Shown: positions 1 to 7,063, counted from the stretch's first letter. The stretch is 9,508 bases of DNA from JAMLIN01 sp964509685 (GCA_964509685.1 CAZDYQ010000110.1:1-9508); one strand, 5' to 3'. Made by a program: numbers and translations. Notes: generated by a model from the letters alone, not told the origin.

Positions 1-483
1 CAACGCATCGACCATCCCAACTGGGAGTTCCTCAGTCCGCCCGGCGACCTGGTCGAGACGCTCACCGAGGCCTTCGGCTTCAGCTACGTTGCAACGCCGG
101 CCGGCTTCGACCATGTGCTCGGCGTCACGGTGGTCGACGCCGACGGGCGCATCCACAGCCAGGTGTACGGCGAGCAGTTGCGTGCCGACCAGCTGGGCGT
201 GCCCTTGCGCCGGATCCTGCTCGATGCGCCGATCCCGCCCACGACGTCGACGCTCGCCGGTCTCGTCGAAAGGGTGCGGATCCTCTGCACCGTCTACGAC
301 GAGCGAACGGGCCGGTATCGCTACGACTACAAGCTCGTGTTCGAGATCGTCGGAGGCGCCCTGTTCTTCCTGACGATGGCCATCTACCTGCTGCTGGAGT
401 GGCGCGACCGACTTCGCGCCCGCCGGCGCGCGGCCCGGGCGGGCCTTGCGCCCGCGACCGGCCGGCATGCCCGCAATGCCTGA
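1..483 (+). CDS. SCO1/SenC family copper chaperone, 3' partial, with C-terminal membrane anchor
   Basis: The frame is open from base 1, so the 5' part is outside the window; 160 residues are visible. SCO/SenC proteins are thioredoxin-fold periplasmic chaperones that deliver copper or reduce thiols for assembly of copper-containing oxidases. The fragment shows the C-terminal half of that fold: a W-x-F-L-S segment, then a histidine at fragment residue 38 in the context GFDHVLGVTVVDADGR, the usual position of the third copper ligand just before the V-x-x-x-D-x-x-G-R strand. The CxxxC motif would lie upstream and cannot be checked. After the fold comes an L-C-T-x-Y-D-x-x-x-G-x-Y segment (C96, Y99) and a hydrophobic helix at about residues 112-132, followed by an Arg/Ala-rich tail. 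Most SCO proteins are anchored at the N-terminus, so a C-terminal anchor marks a subgroup. The gene overlaps the next one, which indicates one operon with the heme-copper subunit downstream. I am fairly sure of the family and unsure of the exact client enzyme. Confidence 0.85.
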   Translation, partial: QRIDHPNWEFLSPPGDLVETLTEAFGFSYVATPAGFDHVLGVTVVDADGRIHSQVYGEQLRADQLGVPLRRILLDAPIPPTTSTLAGLVERVRILCTVYDERTGRYRYDYKLVFEIVGGALFFLTMAIYLLLEWRDRLRARRRAARAGLAPATGRHARNA

Positions 484-1006
484 GGCCGGACCCGACCGCG
501 CCCGCCGCGGGCCGCTCGCGTGGCTGGGGCAGCTGCTGCTCTACGGCGCATTCGCCGCCTTCATCGGGGTGTTCTCGAGCTGGCCGTCGTACCGCCATCT
601 CGGCGACGACGAAGCGCTGGTGAAGATCAGCTTCATCCATGCGGGCAAGCCGGTGGCCGACTGCATTCGCCCCAGCGCCGAGGAGCTTGCGAAGCTCCCG
701 CCGAACATGCGCGCGCCGATGCGGTGCCCACGAGAACGCTCGCCCATCGTGGTCGCCGTCGATATCGATGACCGCAACGTCCTGACCGCCGAGGCGCCGC
801 CGTCCGGGATCTCGAAGGACGGCGCCTCGGCCATCTTCCGCCGCCTGGTCGTCCCGGCGGGCGAGCGGCGTGTCCGGGTCCGCATCAGCGACGACGTGCG
901 CCGGCGCGACGAGCCCTACCAGCGCGAGGACACCCTGTCGCTCGCGCCGGGAGAGGTCCTGGTCGTCGGCTTCGATCCCGGAAAGGGAGGCATCGACCTG
1001 CAATGA
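467..1006 (+). CDS. Membrane-anchored periplasmic protein of unknown function in a heme-copper oxidase operon
   Basis: This 179-residue protein has a short Arg-rich N-terminus, one membrane helix at about residues 19-38, and a soluble C-terminal domain predicted to face the periplasm. The soluble part contains two cysteines (C66 in ADCIRPS, C87 in MRCPRER) flanking a K-L-P-P-N-M-R segment, then a strand-rich region that looks like a small beta-sandwich. The cysteines could form a disulfide or bind a metal; nothing visible decides this. The ATG at 467 was chosen, but it has no good Shine-Dalgarno; the ATG at 476 is equally possible, and a TTG at 446 is less likely. All three overlap the end of the SCO gene, so translation is probably coupled. 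Its stop overlaps the start of the next gene (ATGA). Its place between a SCO gene and a heme-copper subunit suggests an assembly or accessory subunit, similar in position to orf1 of the norSY-senC-orf1 cluster. No function is assigned. Confidence 0.82.
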   Translation: MPAMPEAGPDRARRGPLAWLGQLLLYGAFAAFIGVFSSWPSYRHLGDDEALVKISFIHAGKPVADCIRPSAEELAKLPPNMRAPMRCPRERSPIVVAVDIDDRNVLTAEAPPSGISKDGASAIFRRLVVPAGERRVRVRISDDVRRRDEPYQREDTLSLAPGEVLVVGFDPGKGGIDLQ

Positions 1007-2457
1007 GAAGCTTCGCACCGGAAGGATTCGCGCATCCGCGACCGACGCCGGCCCCGGCCGTCACGGCCTCGACGCCCGCCGACTACCGGCTGCCGATCGT
1101 CGACATCGGGCAGCGGCGGCTCGCCAGGGCCTGGCTCGGCCTCGGCATGCTCGCGCTGGTCGGCTCCGGGCTGTTCTCCATCCTGCTGGTGCTCGCACGC
1201 ACGCCGGTCGTGGGCGCGCGGCTGCCCGCGGGCGACTTCTTCCGCGTGGCGCTGGTCGTGCACGTCGACCTGTCCTTCCTCGTCTGGTTCATCGCCATGG
1301 CGGGCCTCCTCTGGACCCTCGACCTTCAGGACGGACGCGGCGCCCGCCCCCTGGGGCAGGCGGCCCTCACCCTCTGCGCGGCCGGCGCCTTCGTCATGGC
1401 GCTCGCGGCCTTCGTCGAGCCGGGCACGCCCGTCATGTCGAACTACATCCCCGTGCTCGACAGCGCGACCTTCCTCGCCGCGCTCGCCGTGTTCGGGGCG
1501 GGCACGCTGCTCCTGGTCACGCGCGGATTCCTGCATGCGCGCCCCATCGGCATTGTGATCGATGGCCGCGGGGCGCTGCGCTTCGGGCTGCATGCGAGCC
1601 TGGTGGCCACTGCGGTGGCGCTCCTCGCCTTCGCGCTGTCGCTCGCGCTCACGCCACGGGAGCTGCCCGCCCAGGCGTACTACGAGATCCTCTGGTGGGG
1701 CGGCGGGCACGCGCTGCAGTTCACCTGGACGCTGCTGATGCTCGTGGGCTGGCTGGCCCTCGCGCGCGCGTGCGGGGGGCGGGTGTCCCTCAGTCCGCGG
1801 ATCGTGCTGCTGATGTTCCTTCTGGCGCTGGCGAGCGTGTTCGTGACGCCGCTCGCCTATCTCGTCTACGAGATCGGCAGCGTCGAGCACCGGGAGATGC
1901 ATACCTGGGGCATGCGGCTGGGCGGCGGGCTCGCGATCGCCCCGATCGCGCTCGCCGTCCTGTTCGCGATCGGCCCCCTGCGCCGCCTCGAGCCCGAACG
2001 GCGCCCGTTGCGCGCCGCGCTGCTGGCCTCGATGCTGCTGTTCGTATCCGGCGGGATCATCGGCCTGGCCATCGACGGCAACAACGTGAAGATCCCGGCG
2101 CACTACCACGGCTGCATCGTGGGCGTGACGCTCGCCCTGATGGGCCTCGTCTACCATCTCCTGCCCCGGCTCGGCTGGCGGGCTCCCCGGGGACGCGCCG
2201 CCGTGCTGCAGCCCTGGCTCTACGGCATCGGGCAACTGCTCCATATCGCCGGACTGGTCTGGTCGGGAGGCTACGGGGTCCAGCGCAAGGTGGCCGGCAG
2301 CGAGCAGGTGCTGCGCAGCGCCGGGGAGATCGCCGGCATGGGCGTGATGGGGGCAGGCGGATTGCTCGCGATCGTCGGGGGCCTTCTGTTCGTCGTCGTG
2401 GTCCTTCGCGCGACGAGATCCCCGGCGCCCGCGTCCTCGCGCGCAGGGTCACGATGA
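1003..2457 (+). CDS. Heme-copper oxidase superfamily subunit I (cbb3/NOR-like, divergent metal site)
   Basis: This 484-residue protein has about 12 hydrophobic helices, the size and topology of catalytic subunit I of cbb3 oxidases and NO reductases. Expected heme and metal ligands: H87 in helix II (V-V-H-V-D-L-S), low-spin heme; H236 in helix VI (W-W-G-G-G-H-A-L-Q-F), active-site metal; and H367/H369 in helix X (A-H-Y-H-G followed by L-V-Y-H-L-L-P-R-L), the HxH pair for the two hemes. The H87-H236 spacing is close to that in NorB. After helix VII the usual adjacent His-His pair is absent; instead there is E-H-R-E-M-H-T-W-G-M (H296, H300), where T-x-G-M still aligns with the classical motif. 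No HPEVY-type tyrosine is present four residues after H236 (F240). Four-electron O2 reduction is therefore not assured, and NO reductase (sNOR-like) is an alternative. No subunit II or cytochrome c is visible; it may be upstream. The ATG overlaps the upstream TGA and the stop overlaps the next ATG. Confidence 0.85.
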   Translation: MRSFAPEGFAHPRPTPAPAVTASTPADYRLPIVDIGQRRLARAWLGLGMLALVGSGLFSILLVLARTPVVGARLPAGDFFRVALVVHVDLSFLVWFIAMAGLLWTLDLQDGRGARPLGQAALTLCAAGAFVMALAAFVEPGTPVMSNYIPVLDSATFLAALAVFGAGTLLLVTRGFLHARPIGIVIDGRGALRFGLHASLVATAVALLAFALSLALTPRELPAQAYYEILWWGGGHALQFTWTLLMLVGWLALARACGGRVSLSPRIVLLMFLLALASVFVTPLAYLVYEIGSVEHREMHTWGMRLGGGLAIAPIALAVLFAIGPLRRLEPERRPLRAALLASMLLFVSGGIIGLAIDGNNVKIPAHYHGCIVGVTLALMGLVYHLLPRLGWRAPRGRAAVLQPWLYGIGQLLHIAGLVWSGGYGVQRKVAGSEQVLRSAGEIAGMGVMGAGGLLAIVGGLLFVVVVLRATRSPAPASSRAGSR

Positions 2458-4367
2458 TCGCGCTGCTGCAACGCGGCCTGCGCGCACTTTTCATGGGCGC
2501 CGAGGCGCTGTTCAACCGTGCGTTCGGCGATCGCCTCAATCCGCTCTACCATCTGGGCGCGATCACCTTCTTCCTGTTCTGGATCGTCGCCGTAACCGGC
2601 ATCGCGCTCTACGTGTTCTTCGACACGAGCGTGCACGGCGCCTACGCCTCCGTGGAGCGCATCACCCACGGGTGGTGGGGCCTCGGCGGGATCCTGCGCG
2701 GCGCGCATCGTCACGCTTCCGACGCGATGATGCTCACGATGTGCCTGCACCTTGCGCGCCATTTCGCGTTCGACCGCCTGCGCGGGTTTCGCTGGTTCGC
2801 ATGGGTGACGGGCGTCGTCCTGCTCTGGACCGCCTATCTCGCCGGCGCCAACGGCTACATGCTCCCCTGGGACCGGCTCGCCCAGTTCGTCACGCAGGCG
2901 AGCTTCGAGTGGCTCGACTGGCTGCCGGGCTTCGACGGCAGGCTCATCCGCAACTTCATCCTGCCGGAGAGCGTAAGCGACCGGCTCTTCTCGCTGCTGG
3001 TCTTCATCCACATCGGCGTGCCGCTGATCATGCTGCTGGTCATGTGGGTCCACGTGCAGCGCGTGCCCAAGGCGTCGACCCAGCCGCCCCGGCCCGTCGC
3101 GATCGCGCTGGTGATCACCATGCTGGCGCTGGCCGCGGCCGTGCCGGCGCTCAGCCAGGGCGGCCCGGCCGATCTCGCCACGGCGCCGGCGGTCCTGTCG
3201 ATCGACTGGTTCCTGCTGGGCCTGTTCCCGCTCGTCTATGCGCTGTCGCCCGGCCCCCTGTGGGGCATCGTCGCGATCGTCACGGCGTTGCTGGTCGCCC
3301 TCCCCTGGCTGCCGCCGCGCCGTGGCGCGACCGGCGACCGACGCGTGACGTATCACCCCGGTCCGGCGCAGGCTCCGGCGCGAGCCGGGGAGACGCTGCT
3401 CGAGGCGGGATTGCGCGCCGGCCTGGCGCTGCCCTACGACTGCCGCTCCGGTGGCTGCGGCGTGTGCATGTGCACGGTGCTCGCGGGACGCGTCGATCCC
3501 GGACCCTACCAGCCGGCGGCGCTCACCGACGCGCACCGGGCCCGCGGCCAGGCCCTGATGTGCTGCGCGATCCCGCTCGAGGATGTCGAGATCGAGGTCG
3601 AGGGCGTCGAGAGCCTTGCGGCGGGGGACACCGCTGTCCCCCGCCGCCTGACGTGCCGGGTCGAGCGGATGGAGCCCCTGTGCGAGGACGTCATGCGGCT
3701 GATCCTCGCGCTGCCTCCGGGCGAGCGCCTGGACTTCCTCGCGGGCCAGTACGTCAATGTCGTGCTGGAGGATGGCGCCAGGCGCGCCTTCTCCTTCGCC
3801 AGCGCCCCGGACGACCGTGGCGGGCCCATCGAGCTCCATGTTCGCCTGGTGCCGGGCGGACGATTCACCACCCGGGTCTTCGAGACGATGAAGGTCGGCG
3901 ACCTCCTGGAGATCGAGGGGCCCTTCGGCCGCTTCACGCTGCGCGACGGCGACCGCCCCATCCTGTTCGTCGCCGGGGCCACGGGCTTCGCCCCGATCAA
4001 GAGCATCCTCGAGGACGCGTTCCGTCGCGGCATGCGCCGACCGATGCGCCTCTACTGGGGAGTGCGCCGGCGCTCCGACCTGTACATGGCCGATCTCGCG
4101 GAAAGGTGGCAGCGCGAGCATCCGAACTTCAGCTTCGTGCCGGTGATCTCGGACGCGCCGGACGACGACAACTGGACTGGCCGGCGCGGCCTCGTCCACG
4201 AGGCGATCCTGGCCGACTTCCCCGACCTGTCGGGACGCGAGATCTACGCCTGCGGATCCGTCGCGATGGTGGAGACCGCGGTGCCGGCCTTCGTCGCCCA
4301 GGGCCTGTCGGAAGAGTTCTGCTTCTCGGACGCCTTCGTTCCCGCCGCGGCCCGTGCCGGCTCCTAG
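2454..4367 (+). CDS. Cytochrome b / [2Fe-2S] ferredoxin / FAD-NAD(P) reductase fusion protein
   Basis: This 637-residue three-part protein starts at an ATG overlapping the upstream stop (ATGA) after an AGGG. Residues 30-290 are a cytochrome b. Bis-heme histidines are H85/H99 and H186/H200, each 14 apart, the bc1 spacing. G-Y-M-L-P-W-D (134-140) matches the Qo-side GYxLPW motif. A second part, with A-D-L-x-T-x-P at 239-245 and I-D-W-F at 250-253, aligns with the subunit IV region and its PEWY motif. Residues 296-385 are a plant-type ferredoxin with C330, C335, C338 and C370 (CX4CX2CXnC). Residues 398-637 are an FNR-type reductase: R-A-F-S-F-A-S (444-450) for FAD, G-A-T-G-F-A-P (508-514) for the nucleotide, and Y-A-C-G-S near 598-602. 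The ferredoxin-then-FNR order resembles CDP-6-deoxyglucoseen or phenol hydroxylase reductases, which suggests NADH. Inferred role: electron transfer between NAD(P)H and quinone or the adjacent heme-copper enzyme; direction unknown. No Rieske protein or cytochrome c1 is in the window. Confidence 0.88.
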   Translation: MIALLQRGLRALFMGAEALFNRAFGDRLNPLYHLGAITFFLFWIVAVTGIALYVFFDTSVHGAYASVERITHGWWGLGGILRGAHRHASDAMMLTMCLHLARHFAFDRLRGFRWFAWVTGVVLLWTAYLAGANGYMLPWDRLAQFVTQASFEWLDWLPGFDGRLIRNFILPESVSDRLFSLLVFIHIGVPLIMLLVMWVHVQRVPKASTQPPRPVAIALVITMLALAAAVPALSQGGPADLATAPAVLSIDWFLLGLFPLVYALSPGPLWGIVAIVTALLVALPWLPPRRGATGDRRVTYHPGPAQAPARAGETLLEAGLRAGLALPYDCRSGGCGVCMCTVLAGRVDPGPYQPAALTDAHRARGQALMCCAIPLEDVEIEVEGVESLAAGDTAVPRRLTCRVERMEPLCEDVMRLILALPPGERLDFLAGQYVNVVLEDGARRAFSFASAPDDRGGPIELHVRLVPGGRFTTRVFETMKVGDLLEIEGPFGRFTLRDGDRPILFVAGATGFAPIKSILEDAFRRGMRRPMRLYWGVRRRSDLYMADLAERWQREHPNFSFVPVISDAPDDDNWTGRRGLVHEAILADFPDLSGREIYACGSVAMVETAVPAFVAQGLSEEFCFSDAFVPAAARAGS

Positions 4368-4380
4368 GCGCGGGCGACGG

Positions 4381-4396
4381 CGCCGCTCATGCGGCG
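4381..4396. terminator. Short hairpin at the convergent gene junction
   Basis: CGCCGC, a TCAT loop and GCGGCG form a perfect 6-bp inverted repeat. It lies just after the stop of the plus-strand fusion gene (4365-4367), and its loop contains the TGA of the minus-strand permease gene (4387-4389). The two operons are separated by only 19 bases, so a shared terminator is expected here. There is no run of T on either side, so it is not a classical intrinsic terminator. It may act as a weak bidirectional stop or 3'-end stabiliser, or it may be chance in GC-rich DNA. Confidence 0.3.
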
Positions 4397-6999
4397 ACCG
4401 GCTGCTTGCGTGGCGCCCGGTCCATCCGGCGGCCCTGGAACCACCAGATCAGGCCCACCAGCAGGATGCCGAATGGGAGGACCCATTCGGGCCTCGGCCG
4501 GTCCGCGGGAACGATGACGCTCTCGATCTCCCATCCCTGTTCGAAGCCGGCCTTCTTCGCCGGCGAGCCGAAGCGCACGTTGGAAATCTGTAGCGTCTCG
4601 CCGAAGGGAAGGATCGTCAGGCCGGCGTCGGACAGGCGCTTGCGAGGCTCGTCCGAGGCGCCAAGGCGCAGGGCGAGCGTCTTGGACTTCTCCTCGCCCT
4701 CGATGGTGACGCCCGTGATGCGGACGTTGAATCGCCCGTCCTCCGGAATCTCGTTGACCACCCTTGTCCATTCCGTCGCGGGAAGTGCCTGGTAGGGGTC
4801 GTAGATCTGGTCCATGAAGAAGTTCGGGCGAAAGAGCGCGAACACCGCCAGCAGCAGCAGCAGGTTCTCCCACCAGCGCGACCGGGTACGGAACCAGCTC
4901 ATGGTGACCGCCGCGAACGCCAGCATCGCGACGATCGAAGCGCCCACCACGACGAGCGCCACGACCCAGTTGTCGATCCCGATCAACAGGATCTGCGGAT
5001 TGAAGATCCAGAGGAACGGCAGGACCACTGTGCGCAGCGCATAGGTCGCGCCCTGGACGCCGGTCCTGATCGGGTCCTCGCCCGATATGGCCGCCGCGGC
5101 GAATGTCGCAAGGCCCACGGGCGGCGTGATGTCGCCCATGATGCCGTAGTAGAAGACGAACATGTGGACGGCGATGAGCGGGATGATCACCCCGGCCTGC
5201 GCGCCAAGCTCGACCACCACCGGCGCCATCAGGCTCGCCACCAGGATGTAGTTGGCGGTGGTCGGCACCCCGAGGCCGAGGATGAGGCACACGAAGGCGG
5301 TGAACAGCAGCATGAGCAGGACGTTGCCGCCGCTGATGAGCTCGACCAGGTCGGTCATGCGGAAGCCGAGCCCGGTGAGCGTGATCGTGCCCACGATGAT
5401 GCCGGCGGTCGCGGTGGCGACCGCGATGCCGATCATGTTGCGCGCGCCGTTCTCCAGCCCCTCGAGGGCGTCTCGCACGCCGAGCCCGAGGCTGGCGATC
5501 AATTCGCCCGGACGGCCGCGGAACAGGCACACCAGGGCATGCTGCGTCAGCATCAGCAGGAGCAGGGTGGCACAGCCCCAGTACGCCGCGAGGGATGGCG
5601 AAGTTTCGTCCACCATCAGCATCCAGATGAGGACGCCGATCGGCAGCAGGAAGTGCAGGCCCGCGCGCACCGTGGGCCAGGTCTCCGGCCTCACCGGGTT
5701 CCTGACGTCGATGTCGTGGGGCAGGTCCGGCGCGCGGGCAACCTGCCAGGTAGACACCACATACAGGGCGCCGAGGATGAGCGCCACCAGCCAGCCGGCA
5801 TTCTCGCCGAGGAGAGCGCGTGCCCCGATGACGGCGTAGTAGACGAGGCAGATCACGACGATGCTGCCGAAAAGGCCCAGGCCGTAGCCCTTGAGCTTCT
5901 CGGCGACCGATCGCTTCTGCGCCGCGATCATCGGTTCGAGGCCGAGCTTGAGCGCCTCGAGATGGACGATGTAGAACAGCCCGATGTACGCGAGGGAGGC
6001 CGGCAGGATGGCATGCTTGACGACCTCCGAATACGGGATGCCCACGTACTCCGTCATCAGGAAGGCCGCCGCCCCCATCACCGGCGGCATGATCTGGCCG
6101 TTGACCGATGCCATCGTCTCGATCGCGCCAGCCTTCACCCCACCGTAGCCGGAGCGCTTCATCAGCGGGATCGTGAAGATGCCGCCCGAGACAACGTTGG
6201 CGACCGACGATCCCGACACCACGCCGTTGAGCGCCGAGGAGACGACCGCCACCTTCGCCGGCCCGCCGCGCATGTGCCCTAGCACCGCGAAGGAAACCTG
6301 CATCATGTAGTTGCCGCCGCCGGCACGATCCAGCAGGGATCCGAACAGGACGTAGACGAAAATCGTCGACACCGACACGCCGAGCGCCACGCCGAACACG
6401 CCTTCGGTGGTCAGCCACATCTGCGACATCGCGCGGGAGACCGAAGCGCCCTTGTGCACGAGCACGTCGGGCATGTAGGGACCGGCGAAGACGTAGACGA
6501 GGCAGAAGATGGCGAGGACCGCCATCGGCCAGCCCACCGAGCGGCGCGTCGCCTCCAGCAGCAGCGCCATGCCGATCACGGCCGTCCAGAGGTCCATGGC
6601 GTTGGGCTGGCCCGGCCGCAGGGCGAGCTCGCGGTAGAAGAGGATCAGGTAGGCGGCGCAGAAACTCGCGGCGATCGCAAGTATCCAGTCGGCGAGCGGG
6701 ACCCGGTCCCGCGGGGACGACCTGAACCCCGGGAAAACGAGAAAGGCAAGGAAGATGCCGATCGCGAGATGCAGCGACCGGGCCTGGGTGTCGTTGATGA
6801 TGCCCCACCCCAGAGTGAACGGGAGCGGGCTCGCGTAGAAGAGCTGCCAGAGGGACCAGGCAATGGCCAGGCAGGCAATGAGCGAGGCGACGAAACGGTT
6901 CCTCGGCTTGCGCCCGCCGGTATCGGCTTGCGCGACCATCTCCTGGAGCAGTTCCGTGTCGGGGGCGTCGTCCGTAGTTGTTCTCGTTGTGTCTGCCAC
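4387..6999 (-). CDS. TRAP transporter fused permease (DctQ-DctM type) with C-terminal DUF3394 region
   Basis: This 870-residue inner-membrane permease drives uptake with an ion gradient, partnered with the TAXI binding protein encoded just upstream. The N-terminal quarter (about 36-170) is a DctQ-like group of helices. The rest is a DctM-like large subunit with two related halves: N-G-x-V-S-G-S-S-V-A-N (258-268) with G-Q-I-M-P-P-V-M-G (301-309), and G-L-G-V-P-T-T-A-N-Y (575-584) with G-D-I-T-P-P-V-G-L-A (622-631). From about 690 there is an extension matching the DUF3394 type: a helix near 711-724, a soluble stretch with a PDZ-like segment (I-S-N-V-R-F-G-S-P-A-K-K-A-G-F, 805-819), and a last helix at 839-855. 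I chose the GTG at 6999 because GAGGGA precedes it at good spacing. An in-frame GTG at 7038 would put a strong hairpin inside the coding region. The fused architecture is usual for TAXI systems. Confidence 0.93.
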   Translation of the reverse strand: MADTTRTTTDDAPDTELLQEMVAQADTGGRKPRNRFVASLIACLAIAWSLWQLFYASPLPFTLGWGIINDTQARSLHLAIGIFLAFLVFPGFRSSPRDRVPLADWILAIAASFCAAYLILFYRELALRPGQPNAMDLWTAVIGMALLLEATRRSVGWPMAVLAIFCLVYVFAGPYMPDVLVHKGASVSRAMSQMWLTTEGVFGVALGVSVSTIFVYVLFGSLLDRAGGGNYMMQVSFAVLGHMRGGPAKVAVVSSALNGVVSGSSVANVVSGGIFTIPLMKRSGYGGVKAGAIETMASVNGQIMPPVMGAAAFLMTEYVGIPYSEVVKHAILPASLAYIGLFYIVHLEALKLGLEPMIAAQKRSVAEKLKGYGLGLFGSIVVICLVYYAVIGARALLGENAGWLVALILGALYVVSTWQVARAPDLPHDIDVRNPVRPETWPTVRAGLHFLLPIGVLIWMLMVDETSPSLAAYWGCATLLLLMLTQHALVCLFRGRPGELIASLGLGVRDALEGLENGARNMIGIAVATATAGIIVGTITLTGLGFRMTDLVELISGGNVLLMLLFTAFVCLILGLGVPTTANYILVASLMAPVVVELGAQAGVIIPLIAVHMFVFYYGIMGDITPPVGLATFAAAAISGEDPIRTGVQGATYALRTVVLPFLWIFNPQILLIGIDNWVVALVVVGASIVAMLAFAAVTMSWFRTRSRWWENLLLLLAVFALFRPNFFMDQIYDPYQALPATEWTRVVNEIPEDGRFNVRITGVTIEGEEKSKTLALRLGASDEPRKRLSDAGLTILPFGETLQISNVRFGSPAKKAGFEQGWEIESVIVPADRPRPEWVLPFGILLVGLIWWFQGRRMDRAPRKQPVAA

Positions 7000-7002
7000 G
7001 GT

Positions 7003-7015
7003 TCCCTCGTCCTTT
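7003..7015 (-). promoter_or_regulatory. Ribosome binding site deciding the permease start
   Basis: Read on the minus strand, AAAGGA and then GAGGGA lie just before the GTG at 6999, with five bases between GAGG and the start codon. This supports the 870-residue form of the permease over the form starting at 7038, whose upstream sequence has only a GG-rich stretch too close to the GTG. Confidence 0.7.
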
Positions 7016-7022
7016 CCGCAAT

Positions 7023-7054
7023 CGGCCGCGGACGGCACCTGCCGCCCGCGGCCG
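7023..7054 (-). promoter_or_regulatory. Strong intercistronic stem-loop between TAXI gene and permease gene
   Basis: Bases 7023-7036 and 7041-7054 are inverted repeats forming a 14-position stem with 13 Watson-Crick pairs, one A/C mismatch (7032/7045) and a 4-base loop (7037-7040). It sits in the 94-base gap between the stop of the binding-protein gene and the start of the permease gene, directly upstream of the permease ribosome site. There is no T tract after it on the minus strand. Hairpins placed like this after transporter binding-protein genes are known to protect the upstream message or partly stop transcription, so the binding protein is made in excess of the permease. That role is inferred here. 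Confidence 0.6.
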
Positions 7055-7063
7055 CGATGACAC

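Noticed and set aside
446..466. TTG at 446 as the start of the small membrane protein.
   Set aside because: It is a rare start codon with no Shine-Dalgarno; ATG codons follow at 467 and 476 before the first conserved-looking sequence.
870..2453. Open frame running from 870 into the cytochrome b fusion, giving a 1165-residue reading.
   Set aside because: The upstream part is Arg/Pro-rich, overlaps the heme-copper gene in another frame and has no domain. The ATG at 2454 starts a normal cytochrome b N-terminus.
2271..4199. Long antisense open frame (642 codons) opposite the cytochrome b fusion.
   Set aside because: Composition is typical of a shadow frame in GC-rich DNA (many R, A, H, Q, E), with no motif, while the plus strand has clear conserved domains.
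5164..6282. Plus-strand frame (372 codons) opposite the permease, rich in H, D and E.
   Set aside because: The composition is the mirror of hydrophobic codons on the other strand; there is no ribosome site or domain.
7000..7038. GTG at 7038 as the permease start (13 extra residues).
   Set aside because: It lies in the stem-loop at 7023-7054 and has no spaced ribosome site, whereas the GTG at 6999 has one.
4364..7063. Second long minus-strand frame (899 codons) over the permease gene.
   Set aside because: It is rich in Arg/Pro/Gly with no membrane pattern. The frame ending at 4387 encodes the complete TRAP permease.
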